This document shows positions 1-8,448 of a stretch of DNA of 64,000 nucleotides, in pieces. Both the position numbers and the translations under genes were made by a program. Each line of letters starts with the position of its first letter. Position 1 is the first letter of the stretch. The DNA is from Pelagibaculum spongiae (lineage in GTDB: Bacteria; Pseudomonadota; Gammaproteobacteria; Enterobacterales; Pelagibaculaceae): positions 1,054,001 through 1,118,000 of the forward strand of contig NZ_QDDL01000001.1 of assembly GCF_003097315.1 (NCBI RefSeq), in the 5' to 3' direction. The notes beneath the pieces were generated by a model. The model saw only the letters and a program-made list of their open reading frames with translations, was not told the origin of the DNA and searched no databases.

Positions 1-1019
1 CATTTTTCCAAATCCATAGGTATTAAATCTTTACATTCAACAAATGCTAGCAGCACTGTTTTGTTATTAATTTTAGACATGGCAACTTCAATTTCATTAT
101 TTATATGTTCATCGCCAAAGCTATAACCACAAACAGCCAGTACATTCCTACTTCTTGAGTTAAGTGTATTTCTAAATAAATCAAATTGTGTTGAAAAGGG
201 ATCTTGCTGAGTAGCGATATATTTTGTTGACTGCGGGTATATTAAAACTCGCTTATTTGCTTTAGGATATTTGTCGTTTGCTCTAACGCGCCAAACGTAT
301 CCTTTCTCACAAAGAAACCAATCAATTGAACCATGCATTTTAATTACATTTGCTCTACAGCCACTTGTAGGCAGATTATCACCATATGCAACTGTTCGAT
401 AAGCTACCGATCCACCTGAAAACCCATCCCAACAAGGGATTCTATTTAAAGCCAGCGCGTCTTCAATTAAAGTGTCATAGTTAGTTGTAAATAAATTTAT
501 CGGCTTCCTTCTATCTTGAATTCCAGCTTGCTGATGATTAAAGAGTATTTCAATGAATTTGTTATGTGCGTCTATCGATACAATTGGATTATCCGGACTC
601 CCTTCTTCTAAAACATTACCATCCTTACCTTCAACATAACCTGATCTAATAGTATCAGATATAATCTTAAGTATTTTATTGTGAATAATTTCCAATTCAT
701 TTTTAGTGAAAATATTATCACTAATCTTTATCTGTTTTGATTTACTCCGTTCAGAAAGAGCAATGTAGTCGCCAAGATGGCTGAGTATATGCTCTACATG
801 ACAATCATCTGGCAATTCAGATTTAAGTGGTACTAAGCAGTTATTAAACGCTTCTAGATCATTTTCTTTTAATAGATTACTTACACGGTTTGTAAGTGGA
901 TACATTAATGGAAGCTTTGCATCATAGCTAATACCAGCCCCTAGAAGCCAACTTAACTCAGAGCATTGTAAGTTTTTTTCCAGTTGGGATATCAGCTCAT
1001 TATTAGACATGTCGTCCAT
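1..1019 (-). CDS. SIR2-like domain protein, N-terminal 339 residues (cut by window edge)
   Basis: Reading the minus strand from the ATG at 1019 gives an uninterrupted frame that runs off the left edge. Motifs in order: GAGIS (residues 27-31, the nucleotide-binding start of SIR2 folds), VEHIL (about 77), TTNYDTLIEDAL (about 178-190), HGSIDW (about 226) and GYSFGDEHI near the end of the visible part. This set is typical of the bacterial SIR2-like family (SIR2_2 type), whose studied members bind or hydrolyse NAD+ and often act in anti-phage defence. There is no signal peptide or membrane segment in the visible part, so it is probably cytoplasmic. An internal ATG at 1010 is an alternative start. 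The partner gene and any C-terminal effector domain lie outside the window. SIR2 fold is sure; defence role is inference. Confidence 0.85.
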   Translation of the reverse strand, partial: MDDMSNNELISQLEKNLQCSELSWLLGAGISYDAKLPLMYPLTNRVSNLLKENDLEAFNNCLVPLKSELPDDCHVEHILSHLGDYIALSERSKSKQIKISDNIFTKNELEIIHNKILKIISDTIRSGYVEGKDGNVLEEGSPDNPIVSIDAHNKFIEILFNHQQAGIQDRRKPINLFTTNYDTLIEDALALNRIPCWDGFSGGSVAYRTVAYGDNLPTSGCRANVIKMHGSIDWFLCEKGYVWRVRANDKYPKANKRVLIYPQSTKYIATQQDPFSTQFDLFRNTLNSRSRNVLAVCGYSFGDEHINNEIEVAMSKINNKTVLLAFVECKDLIPMDLEK

Positions 1020-1073
1020 GATCTCTCCGACGAGGTATAGGCATATAACAGCTCAATAGTATACATGCTCGGC

Positions 1074-1099
1074 CTACTATTATACCGGTATAACAGTAG
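1074..1099. promoter_or_regulatory. 26-bp near-perfect palindrome upstream of the SIR2-like gene
   Basis: Two 13-base arms match with one mismatch around the perfect 14-base core TTATACCGGTATAA. It lies 55 bases upstream of the start of the leftward SIR2-like gene, where an operator would be expected. It has no T-run, so it does not look like a terminator. The regulator is unknown. Confidence 0.4.
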
Positions 1100-1385
1100 A
1101 TTATTGATTCGGTAACACTGAGAAACTAACTCAGTCTTCATCTACACCACTAACCCTACCCATCAAACCGTGCATGCCTGTTTTGCCAAGATAACAGACT
1201 TCTCATTAACGTGGAACAATATCCAGGCAACCACTTGATTTTATGACTATTCGGCAAACTATGCTTTACTAAACCACCGTTGAAGCAAAGCGCCTAGATT
1301 GTCAGCTGCGCGAAGCTCGGGCCGTTTGGTGGAAGGCTGGAACGAAATTCATCGCTTTGCTGTATGTGCTTTGCTACACTTTGCA

Positions 1386-1396
1386 TTACATTGTAA
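1386..1396. promoter_or_regulatory. possible autoregulatory operator of the dinJ-yafQ pair
   Basis: TTACATTGTAA is an 11-base palindrome with a single central base, 24 bases before the antitoxin start codon. DinJ/RelB antitoxins bind palindromes at this position to repress their own operon. It does not match the LexA-like operator of E. coli dinJ, so the call rests on position and symmetry only. Confidence 0.3.
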
Positions 1397-1420
1397 AACA
1401 TTTGATACTTTGGCGGCACC

Positions 1421-1699
1421 ATGAAAACTGAAATGCTGAGCACCCGAATAGACCTCGATACCAAGTTAGCTTTTACTAGCGTGTGTGAAGATCTCGGGTT
1501 AAGCCCTTCACAAGCCATCAAGCTCTTTGCTAAAGCCGTCATTAATTATGGCGGCATTCCATTTGAACTAAAAACCCAGCAGCCGAACTCATCAACCGCT
1601 GCAGCAATTGCAGAGCTAGAGTCCGACCAAGGTAATACTGCAGCTAATGTTGATGAATTATTCAACGACCTAAGCATGGGTAAGCTTAATGATGCTTAA
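1421..1699 (+). CDS. dinJ: RelB/DinJ-family antitoxin
   Basis: A 92-residue protein. The N-terminal half (about residues 5-50) has the ribbon-helix-helix pattern of DinJ/RelB antitoxins: STRIDLDTKLAF, then LGLSPSQAIKLFAKAV and GGIPFEL. The C-terminal half is acidic and is expected to wrap the toxin. The product should dimerise, bind its own promoter and neutralise the toxin encoded just downstream. The two genes overlap by 11 bases, implying translational coupling and antitoxin-first synthesis. The ribosome-binding site is weak (GGCGG). Toxin-antitoxin pairs often sit in mobile or defence-rich DNA, which fits the SIR2-like gene next to it. Confidence 0.9.
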   Translation: MKTEMLSTRIDLDTKLAFTSVCEDLGLSPSQAIKLFAKAVINYGGIPFELKTQQPNSSTAAAIAELESDQGNTAANVDELFNDLSMGKLNDA

Positions 1700-1964
1700 G
1701 CTTGAATATTCCACTCAGTTCAAGAAGGATTTCAAAAAAATAGCGAAGCTACCAATCCCCGATATTGTTGAAGCCGGACACGTGGTCAAACAACTTCAGC
1801 TTGAAGCACCATTACATGAAAAGTATGTCGACCATGCCCTCTCTGGTAACTGGAACAATTACAGAGATTGTCACATAAAACCGGATTTAGTTTTAATCTA
1901 TAAGATCGAAAGTGGCTCGCTCAAACTTGCCCGAATTGGACCGCACAGCGAATTATTTCGATAG
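1689..1964 (+). CDS. yafQ: YafQ-family mRNA interferase toxin
   Basis: A 91-residue RelE/ParE-superfamily protein of normal YafQ length. The C-terminal half keeps the YafQ active-site pattern: DHALSG (first His), RDCHIKPD (second His and Asp), then LARIGPHSELF (Arg, His, Phe). The E. coli Trp after the Asp is Leu here. YafQ cleaves mRNA on the ribosome and is held inactive by DinJ. Two in-frame ATGs (1689 and 1692) lie inside the end of the antitoxin gene; either could start the protein. All catalytic positions except that Trp are present, so the toxin is probably active. Confidence 0.9.
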   Translation: MMLKLEYSTQFKKDFKKIAKLPIPDIVEAGHVVKQLQLEAPLHEKYVDHALSGNWNNYRDCHIKPDLVLIYKIESGSLKLARIGPHSELFR

Positions 1965-2261
1965 CATGTAGCGCTTAACAGTGCACTCTAAGGGCCGTGG
2001 AAATAAATAATCTTTCTCTGTGTCCTCTCGTAGGTCATCCCTGAACCTCAGCGAAGCGTGACATTTTATTGACAAGTCGCTATTCGCTTTGCTCATGACG
2101 ACCTTGTTTGATTTGGCATTAAGTGAAACATCAATCTTTATTAAAAAAACCAATCGGTTTTCGTAGCCTGGGTAAGCCTGTATACGCACCCGGGTTTGTA
2201 CGCGCTGCAACTCGTTAAAATTGTACAAATACAATAATTAAAATAACGATTAATACAACCG
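1965..2261. other. intergenic region without a supported gene
   Basis: The stretch includes a GC-richer segment at about 2165-2215 with the inverted words AGCCTGGGTAAGCCTG and CACCCGGGTTTG, the style of a small palindromic genome repeat. A 93-codon leftward frame exists across it but has no recognisable family features and carries the repeat, so it is not called as a gene. Confidence 0.5.
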
Positions 2262-3680
2262 CTACCCAACCAATAAACCCTTGCCAATCTCTACAATATT
2301 ATCCAGCAACCTGTCGATATCATAATTTTGCTTTTGTTCATTAGCCAGAATTAGGCGTATGCCGCTATGTCCTTTATAACGAGCATAATCCACATAGCTG
2401 TCGCCTTGCTGTTGCAGTTGTTTGCAAATGTCGATGTTTAACTGGCGTAATTGTTGTTCGTCTAAAGTTGCACCTGAAGTGGGTTCAAAGCGGAACAGTA
2501 CATTCAAATAAACTGCCGGTGCCAACATCTGCAAATGCTCAGAGCCTTCAATTTGATCGACACAGTAGCTTTTTAGTTTTTGCTGACGATCCATTTTTTC
2601 AGCAAAGCCCAAATGGCCAAGGGCTTTCCAACTTAACCAAACTTTTAATGCATCGGCTCGACGACCGCATTGAATCGATTTTTGCCCTAAATTATATTGT
2701 GCGTTTTCATCGGCATGGAATAAATATTCACCGCCGCCACCCGAACAACAAGCTTCCAATAAACCTGTTTTTTTCACCAGAATAACTGCTGCAGTCAGTG
2801 GCACATTCATAAATTTATGTGCATCCCACGCCATTGAATCTGCCAGTTCGCTATTTTCCAGCAAGTGTTTGTGCTTATCTGAAAAAACCACTGGCGCGCC
2901 CCAAGCACCATCAATGTGCAGCCACAATTGATATTTCGCTGCTATTTCGGCACAAGGCTTCACTGGGTCGAATGAACCGACAACGGTTGTTCCGGCAGTC
3001 ACACCAATAAAAAAGGGAATATGTCCTTGCTGCAGGCTATTTTGAATTTCAACTTCCAGAGACTCTGGACATAAACGACCCTGATCATCGGCTTTAATTG
3101 CAACCAGATTATCAGTACCAATCCCCAAAACATTGGCTGCTTTTTCCCAAGAATAATGTGCCTGCTCTGAAACATAGGCCACTAAAACTTTACCTTGAGA
3201 ACCTTTAGCCTTATATTCTGCACAGGATTTATGCCGAGCAAGCATCATACCTAACAAATTTGCTTGGCTGGCACCTGGCACCATAATTCCATCACCTTGC
3301 AAGCCGATTTCAGGGTTATGAAAACCTATCAACTTATTCCACTGTTTGATCAATTCCACTTCCATCAAGGTAGCAACAGGAGCCACTTGATAAGTGTGCA
3401 TCGTCGCGTTACTAATGGCAGTAATCCAGTCACCCAGCAAGGCTGGTTTGTTTTGACCGGAATAAAGCAATTTGCAAAAATCCTTACTTGCGACATCGGG
3501 GTTGTAATACAAGAAATCTTTTGCTGCCTGCTCAAGCTGCTCAATACTTGCCCCTTTTTCATCCAATGAAAAATCAACGAGTTGAGATAGTTTTTCTGCA
3601 GACATCAAACGTGATGCGGGACGAGACTCAGTGGTCCACTCTTTGATCGCTTTATTAAGAATATTTAAATATTGCTGCAT
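2262..3680 (-). CDS. group II pyridoxal-5'-phosphate-dependent decarboxylase (glutamate/cysteine-sulfinate decarboxylase-like)
   Basis: A 472-residue fold-type I PLP enzyme of normal family length. The PLP lysine is K289 in WDAHKFMNVPLTAAV, with the stacking His in SEQAHYSWEKAA (H175) and the PLP-nitrogen Asp in HIDGAWGAP (D257). The NVPL after the PLP lysine resembles animal-type GAD65 and cysteine-sulfinate decarboxylase (HK..GVPL) more than aromatic-amino-acid decarboxylases. Likely substrates are glutamate, aspartate or cysteine sulfinate; the sequence alone does not decide. PanP-type aspartate decarboxylases belong to the same superfamily, but a normal panD is present in this window, so a pantothenate role is not needed. 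It stands alone with the toxin-antitoxin pair behind it. Substrate unknown; decarboxylase family well supported. Confidence 0.85.
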   Translation of the reverse strand: MQQYLNILNKAIKEWTTESRPASRLMSAEKLSQLVDFSLDEKGASIEQLEQAAKDFLYYNPDVASKDFCKLLYSGQNKPALLGDWITAISNATMHTYQVAPVATLMEVELIKQWNKLIGFHNPEIGLQGDGIMVPGASQANLLGMMLARHKSCAEYKAKGSQGKVLVAYVSEQAHYSWEKAANVLGIGTDNLVAIKADDQGRLCPESLEVEIQNSLQQGHIPFFIGVTAGTTVVGSFDPVKPCAEIAAKYQLWLHIDGAWGAPVVFSDKHKHLLENSELADSMAWDAHKFMNVPLTAAVILVKKTGLLEACCSGGGGEYLFHADENAQYNLGQKSIQCGRRADALKVWLSWKALGHLGFAEKMDRQQKLKSYCVDQIEGSEHLQMLAPAVYLNVLFRFEPTSGATLDEQQLRQLNIDICKQLQQQGDSYVDYARYKGHSGIRLILANEQKQNYDIDRLLDNIVEIGKGLLVG

Positions 3681-3893
3681 ACTTTTAGACTAACAAACGG
3701 TTATCTTTCAATTATACCTGACGTTGACTAAATTGCTTCTCCCTTTTTAAACAACATTGATCCAAATTCTTCATGACCAATATCAACATATGTCGACATA
3801 TATCAAAACACATCAATTGATATGTTTCATAACAAACAGTTTGTCATTATGCTTTTGCCGCGTTTTACTTAAAAACTTCGATGGGAAATTCTA

Positions 3894-6362
3894 ATGAATA
3901 AATTGTCATTGGCCTTGGGCTTTGCGGCAACAGCGTTAGTCACTGGCTGCGGCGGCGGCGGATCTTCAACCCCGACCACACCCCCAGTAGCAACTCAAGC
4001 TGGCGAAATCAGCGGTGTTGCAGCAAAAGGTATTATCCAGAAAGCGACAGTAACAGCCTACGAGTACCAAGGCGCAGCTGAGCCGAAGAAAATCGGTGAG
4101 GCAGTGACTGATGATAAAGGTCAATATTCCATCGAATATAAAAACTACACCGGTGGTGTAGTAAAATTGGTACTGAAAGCTGGTACCGAGACAACAATGA
4201 AGTGCGACATTAAGAGCTGTGGCGAAGGTATTGGCTTCGGGGAGTCAGTTACTTTGCCTGAAGGTTTCACTCTTCAGTCAGTTGTTTCTGAAGTTGCGGA
4301 ATCTGAAAAATCAATCAGAGCACCTATCACTCCATATACCGATATGGCAGCAGCGCGTTTTGATGAGGCAGTTAAGGCTGAAGGTGCAACTCCTGCAAAA
4401 GTGGCTAGCGATGCAATTTCTGAAGTAAGTGCTATCACCGGATATAACGTTGGCAGAGTAGAACCTGTCGATATTACCGACCCTGTAGCAGTAGAAAAAG
4501 CAGATGCTGATACTCAGCGCGCTGCAATTATGGGCGCAGCAGTATTAGCATTAGTTGCTGACGGTTCTATTGCCGACGCAGTTAAAAACCTAAGCGACAG
4601 TTTTGCAGATGACGGTCAATTTGACAGCAGTGATAGTGTAAAAATTACTGAACTGACTAAAAGCTGGACTGATACTGCAGCGGTAATTGCAGAAGAAGAT
4701 TCAGTTAAGAATGCTATCGATCAGAGCGTTACTAAAGAAATCGATCTGGTAGCTGATGATATTGACAGCAAAACTTCTGAAGGTACTTTCAACCCTGAGC
4801 CTACCGATTCTGCTGGCGATACCGACGTAGCTAAAGCCAGAGAGTTAGTTGCTGATATTCGCGATATTCTGCGCAACATTCATGAAGCAGATAAAGCCAA
4901 TAGCTTTGACCAGATCGAAAAAGATATTACTGATGGTATCGAAGTATTCGACCATGACGTACTGGCAATGTTTGACGTTTCTACAATCGCATATGAAGAA
5001 ATGTTTGACATTATAGAAAGCAGTGAAGCCCTGAAAGCTGGCCTGGAAAGTGCTGACACCCATACAATGAAAGTTACCATCAAAGATGGTGATCGTTTAT
5101 TAGGTGAACTGGATCTGGTCGCTTCAAAAGAAACTGGTTTAAAGCTGGTTCTGAATGGCGATATCACTGGTGTTGATGCTGACGACAAGAACGTTATTCT
5201 GAAAGATGTCACTATTTCTTCAGATATGACTTTGGCTCAATTGCGTGAAGTACTGCTGCAAAGCGATACCGACAACAACGTGACCGCTAGCGGCACTATG
5301 TCTAGTGGCGAAACTGTAGTGACTTTGGGTGAGGCAGAACTAGTTGCAACCACCAAAGACTACAAAAAAGATGGTGTTGAGCGCATGACGATTAATGCAC
5401 CAACAGCATCTATCGAAAATGGCAGCTCTTTCGCTGGTAGTGTTGAATTAGAGCTGGTACGTCGTGCTCAGCCATTCATCACTAACGGTCGTCTGTCAGG
5501 TGATCAGGATGACAATGTTCTGACACAACGCTTTGCAATGGCGCTTAAAACTGTTTCTGTTGACGGTGATTTTACTACTGAAGATCGCGTTTCTTCACAT
5601 AACTTCACTATCAAGTTGCCAAATATCGGTAGCTTTGATCTGACCAGTTACCTAGATGATAATGAAGTTGTTTATTACGAGCAAAGCAGAGTACTGGGCC
5701 AAGATAAACTGAACGCCATCATTGCTAAAGCTGGCCGTGATATCGCGAATGGCGCTTCATTTACCTTCGGCAAGTATCTTGACGAAGCTGGCGAAGAGCA
5801 AAGCTATCGCTTAGGCACTGACAACATAGACCAGCTGCCTGTAGATGAGTTATTAGCAATTTATAACCCAATGGAAATATTGCAGGCTCAGTTAGGCGAC
5901 AAATATAAGGTTCTGGCTGCCGGTCTGGAAGTTACTAAGGACGGTCACAATCTAGTCGGTAAAATCGATGTTTCTGATCTGGATGAAACCGAAGAGAACT
6001 TCGTACAGTGGGGCTTCTCATTCAGTGAGAAATGGCAAAACTTTGAAGGTTTACCAACGGTTATCATGACTGCCAATATTGAGCGCGACTTGCTTAACGG
6101 TGGACAAGCTAGCTGGTTACTAAGCTGGGATGGTAAGCAGTACAAGTTTAACTTCAAGGATGTAAATACAACTACGAATTTAACCAACTTGGTAATCTCG
6201 AACCCTATGGATGTTGCACTGTCAATTCCTGAGTTTGCATTCCAGAGCAATAAGGTTGAAGGCGCGTTGAAAGTTGGCGACAAGAAAGTTGCCGATGTTA
6301 AAACCACCAAAGGTCTGTTAAAGATCAGCTACATTGACAACACTTTTGAGACGCTTGAGTAG
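3894..6362 (+). CDS. large secreted lipoprotein with carboxypeptidase-regulatory-like N-terminal domain
   Basis: An 822-residue protein starting with a lipoprotein signal: hydrophobic LALGFAATALVTGC, lipobox cysteine at about residue 19, then a GGGG/Ser/Thr/Pro linker. Residues about 38-90 (GEISGVAAKGII...TVTAYEY...TDDKGQYSIEY) look like a beta-sandwich of the carboxypeptidase regulatory type. The rest is strongly acidic with helical middle (200-380) and beta-rich C-terminal half. No Asp follows the lipobox Cys, so outer-membrane sorting is expected. The start is preceded by GGGAAATTCTA. A hairpin terminator follows by 30 bases, and a secreted barrel-like protein is encoded immediately downstream; the pair may act together at the surface. 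Function not recognised. Confidence 0.75.
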   Translation: MNKLSLALGFAATALVTGCGGGGSSTPTTPPVATQAGEISGVAAKGIIQKATVTAYEYQGAAEPKKIGEAVTDDKGQYSIEYKNYTGGVVKLVLKAGTETTMKCDIKSCGEGIGFGESVTLPEGFTLQSVVSEVAESEKSIRAPITPYTDMAAARFDEAVKAEGATPAKVASDAISEVSAITGYNVGRVEPVDITDPVAVEKADADTQRAAIMGAAVLALVADGSIADAVKNLSDSFADDGQFDSSDSVKITELTKSWTDTAAVIAEEDSVKNAIDQSVTKEIDLVADDIDSKTSEGTFNPEPTDSAGDTDVAKARELVADIRDILRNIHEADKANSFDQIEKDITDGIEVFDHDVLAMFDVSTIAYEEMFDIIESSEALKAGLESADTHTMKVTIKDGDRLLGELDLVASKETGLKLVLNGDITGVDADDKNVILKDVTISSDMTLAQLREVLLQSDTDNNVTASGTMSSGETVVTLGEAELVATTKDYKKDGVERMTINAPTASIENGSSFAGSVELELVRRAQPFITNGRLSGDQDDNVLTQRFAMALKTVSVDGDFTTEDRVSSHNFTIKLPNIGSFDLTSYLDDNEVVYYEQSRVLGQDKLNAIIAKAGRDIANGASFTFGKYLDEAGEEQSYRLGTDNIDQLPVDELLAIYNPMEILQAQLGDKYKVLAAGLEVTKDGHNLVGKIDVSDLDETEENFVQWGFSFSEKWQNFEGLPTVIMTANIERDLLNGGQASWLLSWDGKQYKFNFKDVNTTTNLTNLVISNPMDVALSIPEFAFQSNKVEGALKVGDKKVADVKTTKGLLKISYIDNTFETLE

Positions 6363-6371
6363 GTCTTATAA

Positions 6372-7451
6372 GTGATTGCTTGTAGCAAGCTAAAAGCCCA
6401 CCTCGGTGGGCTTTTTATAATTTCGCTCCTCACCTGCGCAACCGCCCAGGCCGAGGATACTTTTTTCTTTACTGTGGACGGATTTGCTAAAAGCGAAGTA
6501 GGGAGTTTTGTTAACGCCACTAACGGCCTAAAAAAGGGCTATAAACCCGGCAAGACGCTCTACCTATCTCACCAAACCGAAACAGGCTATCAGCGAGATA
6601 AATTTAAATTTTCTCTTCTTTATCGACAAGATTATGCTGCCTGGTTTGATAGCGATACCGCAGCATTTTATCGCGCCGTTCACAACAAAAAAATACCCCT
6701 GGAAAAACGTGAATATTTAATTGACCTTCAAGCCAAAGGAATAATTTCCAGCGGAGTGAAGTTCGGCTATCAGTTCGATTTCAAAGGGCTAGATACTTTA
6801 GGCGTAGATGTTTCATTTTTACAAATACGCTACTTGGAAGATATTAATTTAAACGGCACCGGTTACGGAAAATCGAAAAAGTCATACGATTACTCTATCT
6901 TTGCCGATCAAAAGTACTCCGAAGATCTTTTATTTGGACGTGAAGTAGAAAACACCTATGGATATGGGGCGACTCTGGATCTTTATGGATCTTGGAGGAT
7001 CACTCGTAATTGGCAGGTAGACTTTTTGGCCAAAGACATCATTAGCCACCTCAAGTGGGATCAACTTGCCTACACCAAAGCAATTGCCAGTGATAAAAAC
7101 TCCTCTACTGGTGATGATGGCGTCAAAAGCTGGAATCCGACGCTGTCAGGCACGGAAAGTTACCTTCCAGATACCACCATTAAGCTGAACAAGCGGGTAA
7201 ATGTTTCGAGCAGCTACCATTGGCATAACTGGAGTAACCGCATTGGTATTCAGTACATGGCTAAAGACTATCTGGTCAATTACGGCATTGCCTACCAAGG
7301 TAAATGTATCAAGTATCAGGCAGATTTATGGATCGAAAACAAAGCCCTTGAGCTTTCAATACGACACAAGAACTTATACATGGCATTAGCAACTAATGGC
7401 ACTCCAGACACCGCTGAACTGATTAAATTTTCATTGGGTATTTATTACTAG
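6372..7451 (+). CDS. secreted, probable outer-membrane beta-barrel protein
   Basis: A 359-residue frame starting with GTG, 9 bases after the lipoprotein stop codon. The first 28 residues form a credible signal peptide (LGGLFIISLLTCATAQA, then ED). The mature part is rich in alternating aromatic/polar strands (YLSHQTETGYQRDKFKFSLL, TYGYGATLDLYGSW, NVSSSYHWHNWSNRIGIQYM) and ends in FSLGIYY, an aromatic C-terminus typical of outer-membrane barrels. The signal-peptide codons are built from the terminator hairpin of the upstream gene. No ATG exists near the N-terminus. Family not recognised. Likely a porin-like or assembly-type barrel in the outer membrane, perhaps partnered with the lipoprotein. 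Confidence 0.65.
   Translation: MIACSKLKAHLGGLFIISLLTCATAQAEDTFFFTVDGFAKSEVGSFVNATNGLKKGYKPGKTLYLSHQTETGYQRDKFKFSLLYRQDYAAWFDSDTAAFYRAVHNKKIPLEKREYLIDLQAKGIISSGVKFGYQFDFKGLDTLGVDVSFLQIRYLEDINLNGTGYGKSKKSYDYSIFADQKYSEDLLFGREVENTYGYGATLDLYGSWRITRNWQVDFLAKDIISHLKWDQLAYTKAIASDKNSSTGDDGVKSWNPTLSGTESYLPDTTIKLNKRVNVSSSYHWHNWSNRIGIQYMAKDYLVNYGIAYQGKCIKYQADLWIENKALELSIRHKNLYMALATNGTPDTAELIKFSLGIYY
6392..6417 (+). terminator. Rho-independent terminator of the lipoprotein gene, inside the next reading frame
   Basis: Perfect 10-base stem AAAAGCCCAC/GTGGGCTTTT with a CTCG loop and a T-run, 30 bases after the lipoprotein stop codon. The same bases encode the hydrophobic core of the signal peptide of the downstream gene if its GTG start is right, so ribosomes starting there could melt the hairpin and control read-through. 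Confidence 0.85.
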
Positions 7452-7920
7452 CTACAAAATATATTCAAGGGGATATGGATCGCCCCTTGAGTACATCGTT
7501 TAGCGCAGCGTCTATTAACATCCCACAACAGCCTTTACTGGCAACCCTGATCCAGATGAATTTAGCACTGTATCTTGCCCAACATCGCTAATTATCACAT
7601 CCAGAAGCTTTCCATAATGTTATTGAACGTGATAGCGCCCTCAAATGAGGCCTCTATGCCGCAAAACTGATTTTGCATATTTTCATTTTTAATTCTCCAT
7701 TCAAAAATTGACTTGTAAACACTCGTTTTTTTGACTTTCAAACTTTAAAAATCATTAAAAAAGCAGGTTACCGACTAAACTATTGAAACAAAATTAAACC
7801 AAACAAATAGAAACCAGTTAACCCCTGCAGATAAGTCGAGTAAGCGCAACAGGAACCCTGGCTTATATGGCTACAACCTGCACATAACTAACCAGTTGGC
7901 AATAAAGAGAAAACACAGCC

Positions 7921-8094
7921 ATGGCAACAAGACCTAAAGACATTTATGAGCTGGTTCAAATGCTCAGCAAAACGGGTTGGGATCGGCAACAACTTGATGA
8001 ATTTTTAATTCGTCACCAACCTGAGTTAAATCCCAAAACTGCCGATGACCTAGTAGGCATAGTGTTAAAGCACAATACAGAATCACTTGAATAA
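7921..8094 (+). CDS. small hypothetical protein, 57 residues
   Basis: An ATG frame preceded by AAAGAGAA. The predicted protein is soluble and mostly helical, charged (MATRPKDIYELVQMLSK at the start), with two short amphipathic helices and no cysteines or membrane segment. Codon use resembles neighbouring genes and the composition is protein-like. It stands alone, 470 bases after the barrel gene and 350 before the peroxiredoxin. Function unknown. Confidence 0.5.
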   Translation: MATRPKDIYELVQMLSKTGWDRQQLDEFLIRHQPELNPKTADDLVGIVLKHNTESLE

Positions 8095-8312
8095 AAATGC
8101 TCCAGCATTAATAGCCGAAGCATTTTACCAATCAAGGCATTAAATAAAATCCACCAGCACACAGTCATTAAAAGAAAAGTTGTTAGACGAATATTTTAAC
8201 CCGTTTAGATAACTGCAACAATTTAATATTTTAGCTTTACCTCAAACTAGCAAACGCAACAAAAACTAGCATCCAAAAGACTTGCAAGTTGACAACAAGT
8301 CGGAAAATAAAA

Positions 8313-8390
8313 ATGAAAGAAAATGTTTTTGATGCTTATGTTAATAACCAAATCTACTGGCTGATCTTCAGCAGGCTACCTATCTTTTAG
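8313..8390 (+). CDS. possible 25-residue leader peptide upstream of the peroxiredoxin gene
   Basis: A short ATG frame (MKENVFDAYVNNQIYWLIF...) stops four bases before a terminator-like hairpin, which itself lies 29 bases before the peroxiredoxin start codon. The order leader, hairpin, gene is that of attenuation systems. No run of one regulatory amino acid is visible, and the ribosome-binding site is poor, so this is tentative. Confidence 0.25.
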   Translation: MKENVFDAYVNNQIYWLIFSRLPIF

Positions 8391-8393
8391 ATG

Positions 8394-8420
8394 GGCTGAG
8401 GTGTGCCTCGGCTATTTTTT
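8394..8420 (+). terminator. terminator-like hairpin in front of the peroxiredoxin gene
   Basis: GCTGAGG/CCTCGGC stem (one G-T pair) with TGTG loop, followed by TATTTTTT. It lies upstream of, not after, a recognised gene, so it may end a short leader transcript or act as an attenuator. Confidence 0.55.
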
Positions 8421-8448
8421 GTCACAATTACTCACAGCAGGAGGTCTT

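Larger units (their letters stand above)
7452..8448. other. about 1 kb intergenic region with two small reading frames
   Basis: A perfect 8-base stem TCAAGGGG/CCCCTTGA lies at 7465-7490 just after the barrel gene but lacks a T-run. From 7500 to 7900 I see no gene; a 33-codon leftward frame without a start codon (about 7520-7625) may be a gene remnant. The region then carries the 57-residue frame at 7921 and the 25-residue frame at 8313, described separately. Confidence 0.5.

Noticed and set aside
1953-2234. 93-codon minus-strand frame
   Set aside because: Runs through a palindromic repeat-like segment, no ribosome site, no family features, overlaps the yafQ end.
2468-2785. 105-codon plus-strand frame opposite the decarboxylase
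   Set aside because: Shadow of a strongly conserved gene on the other strand.
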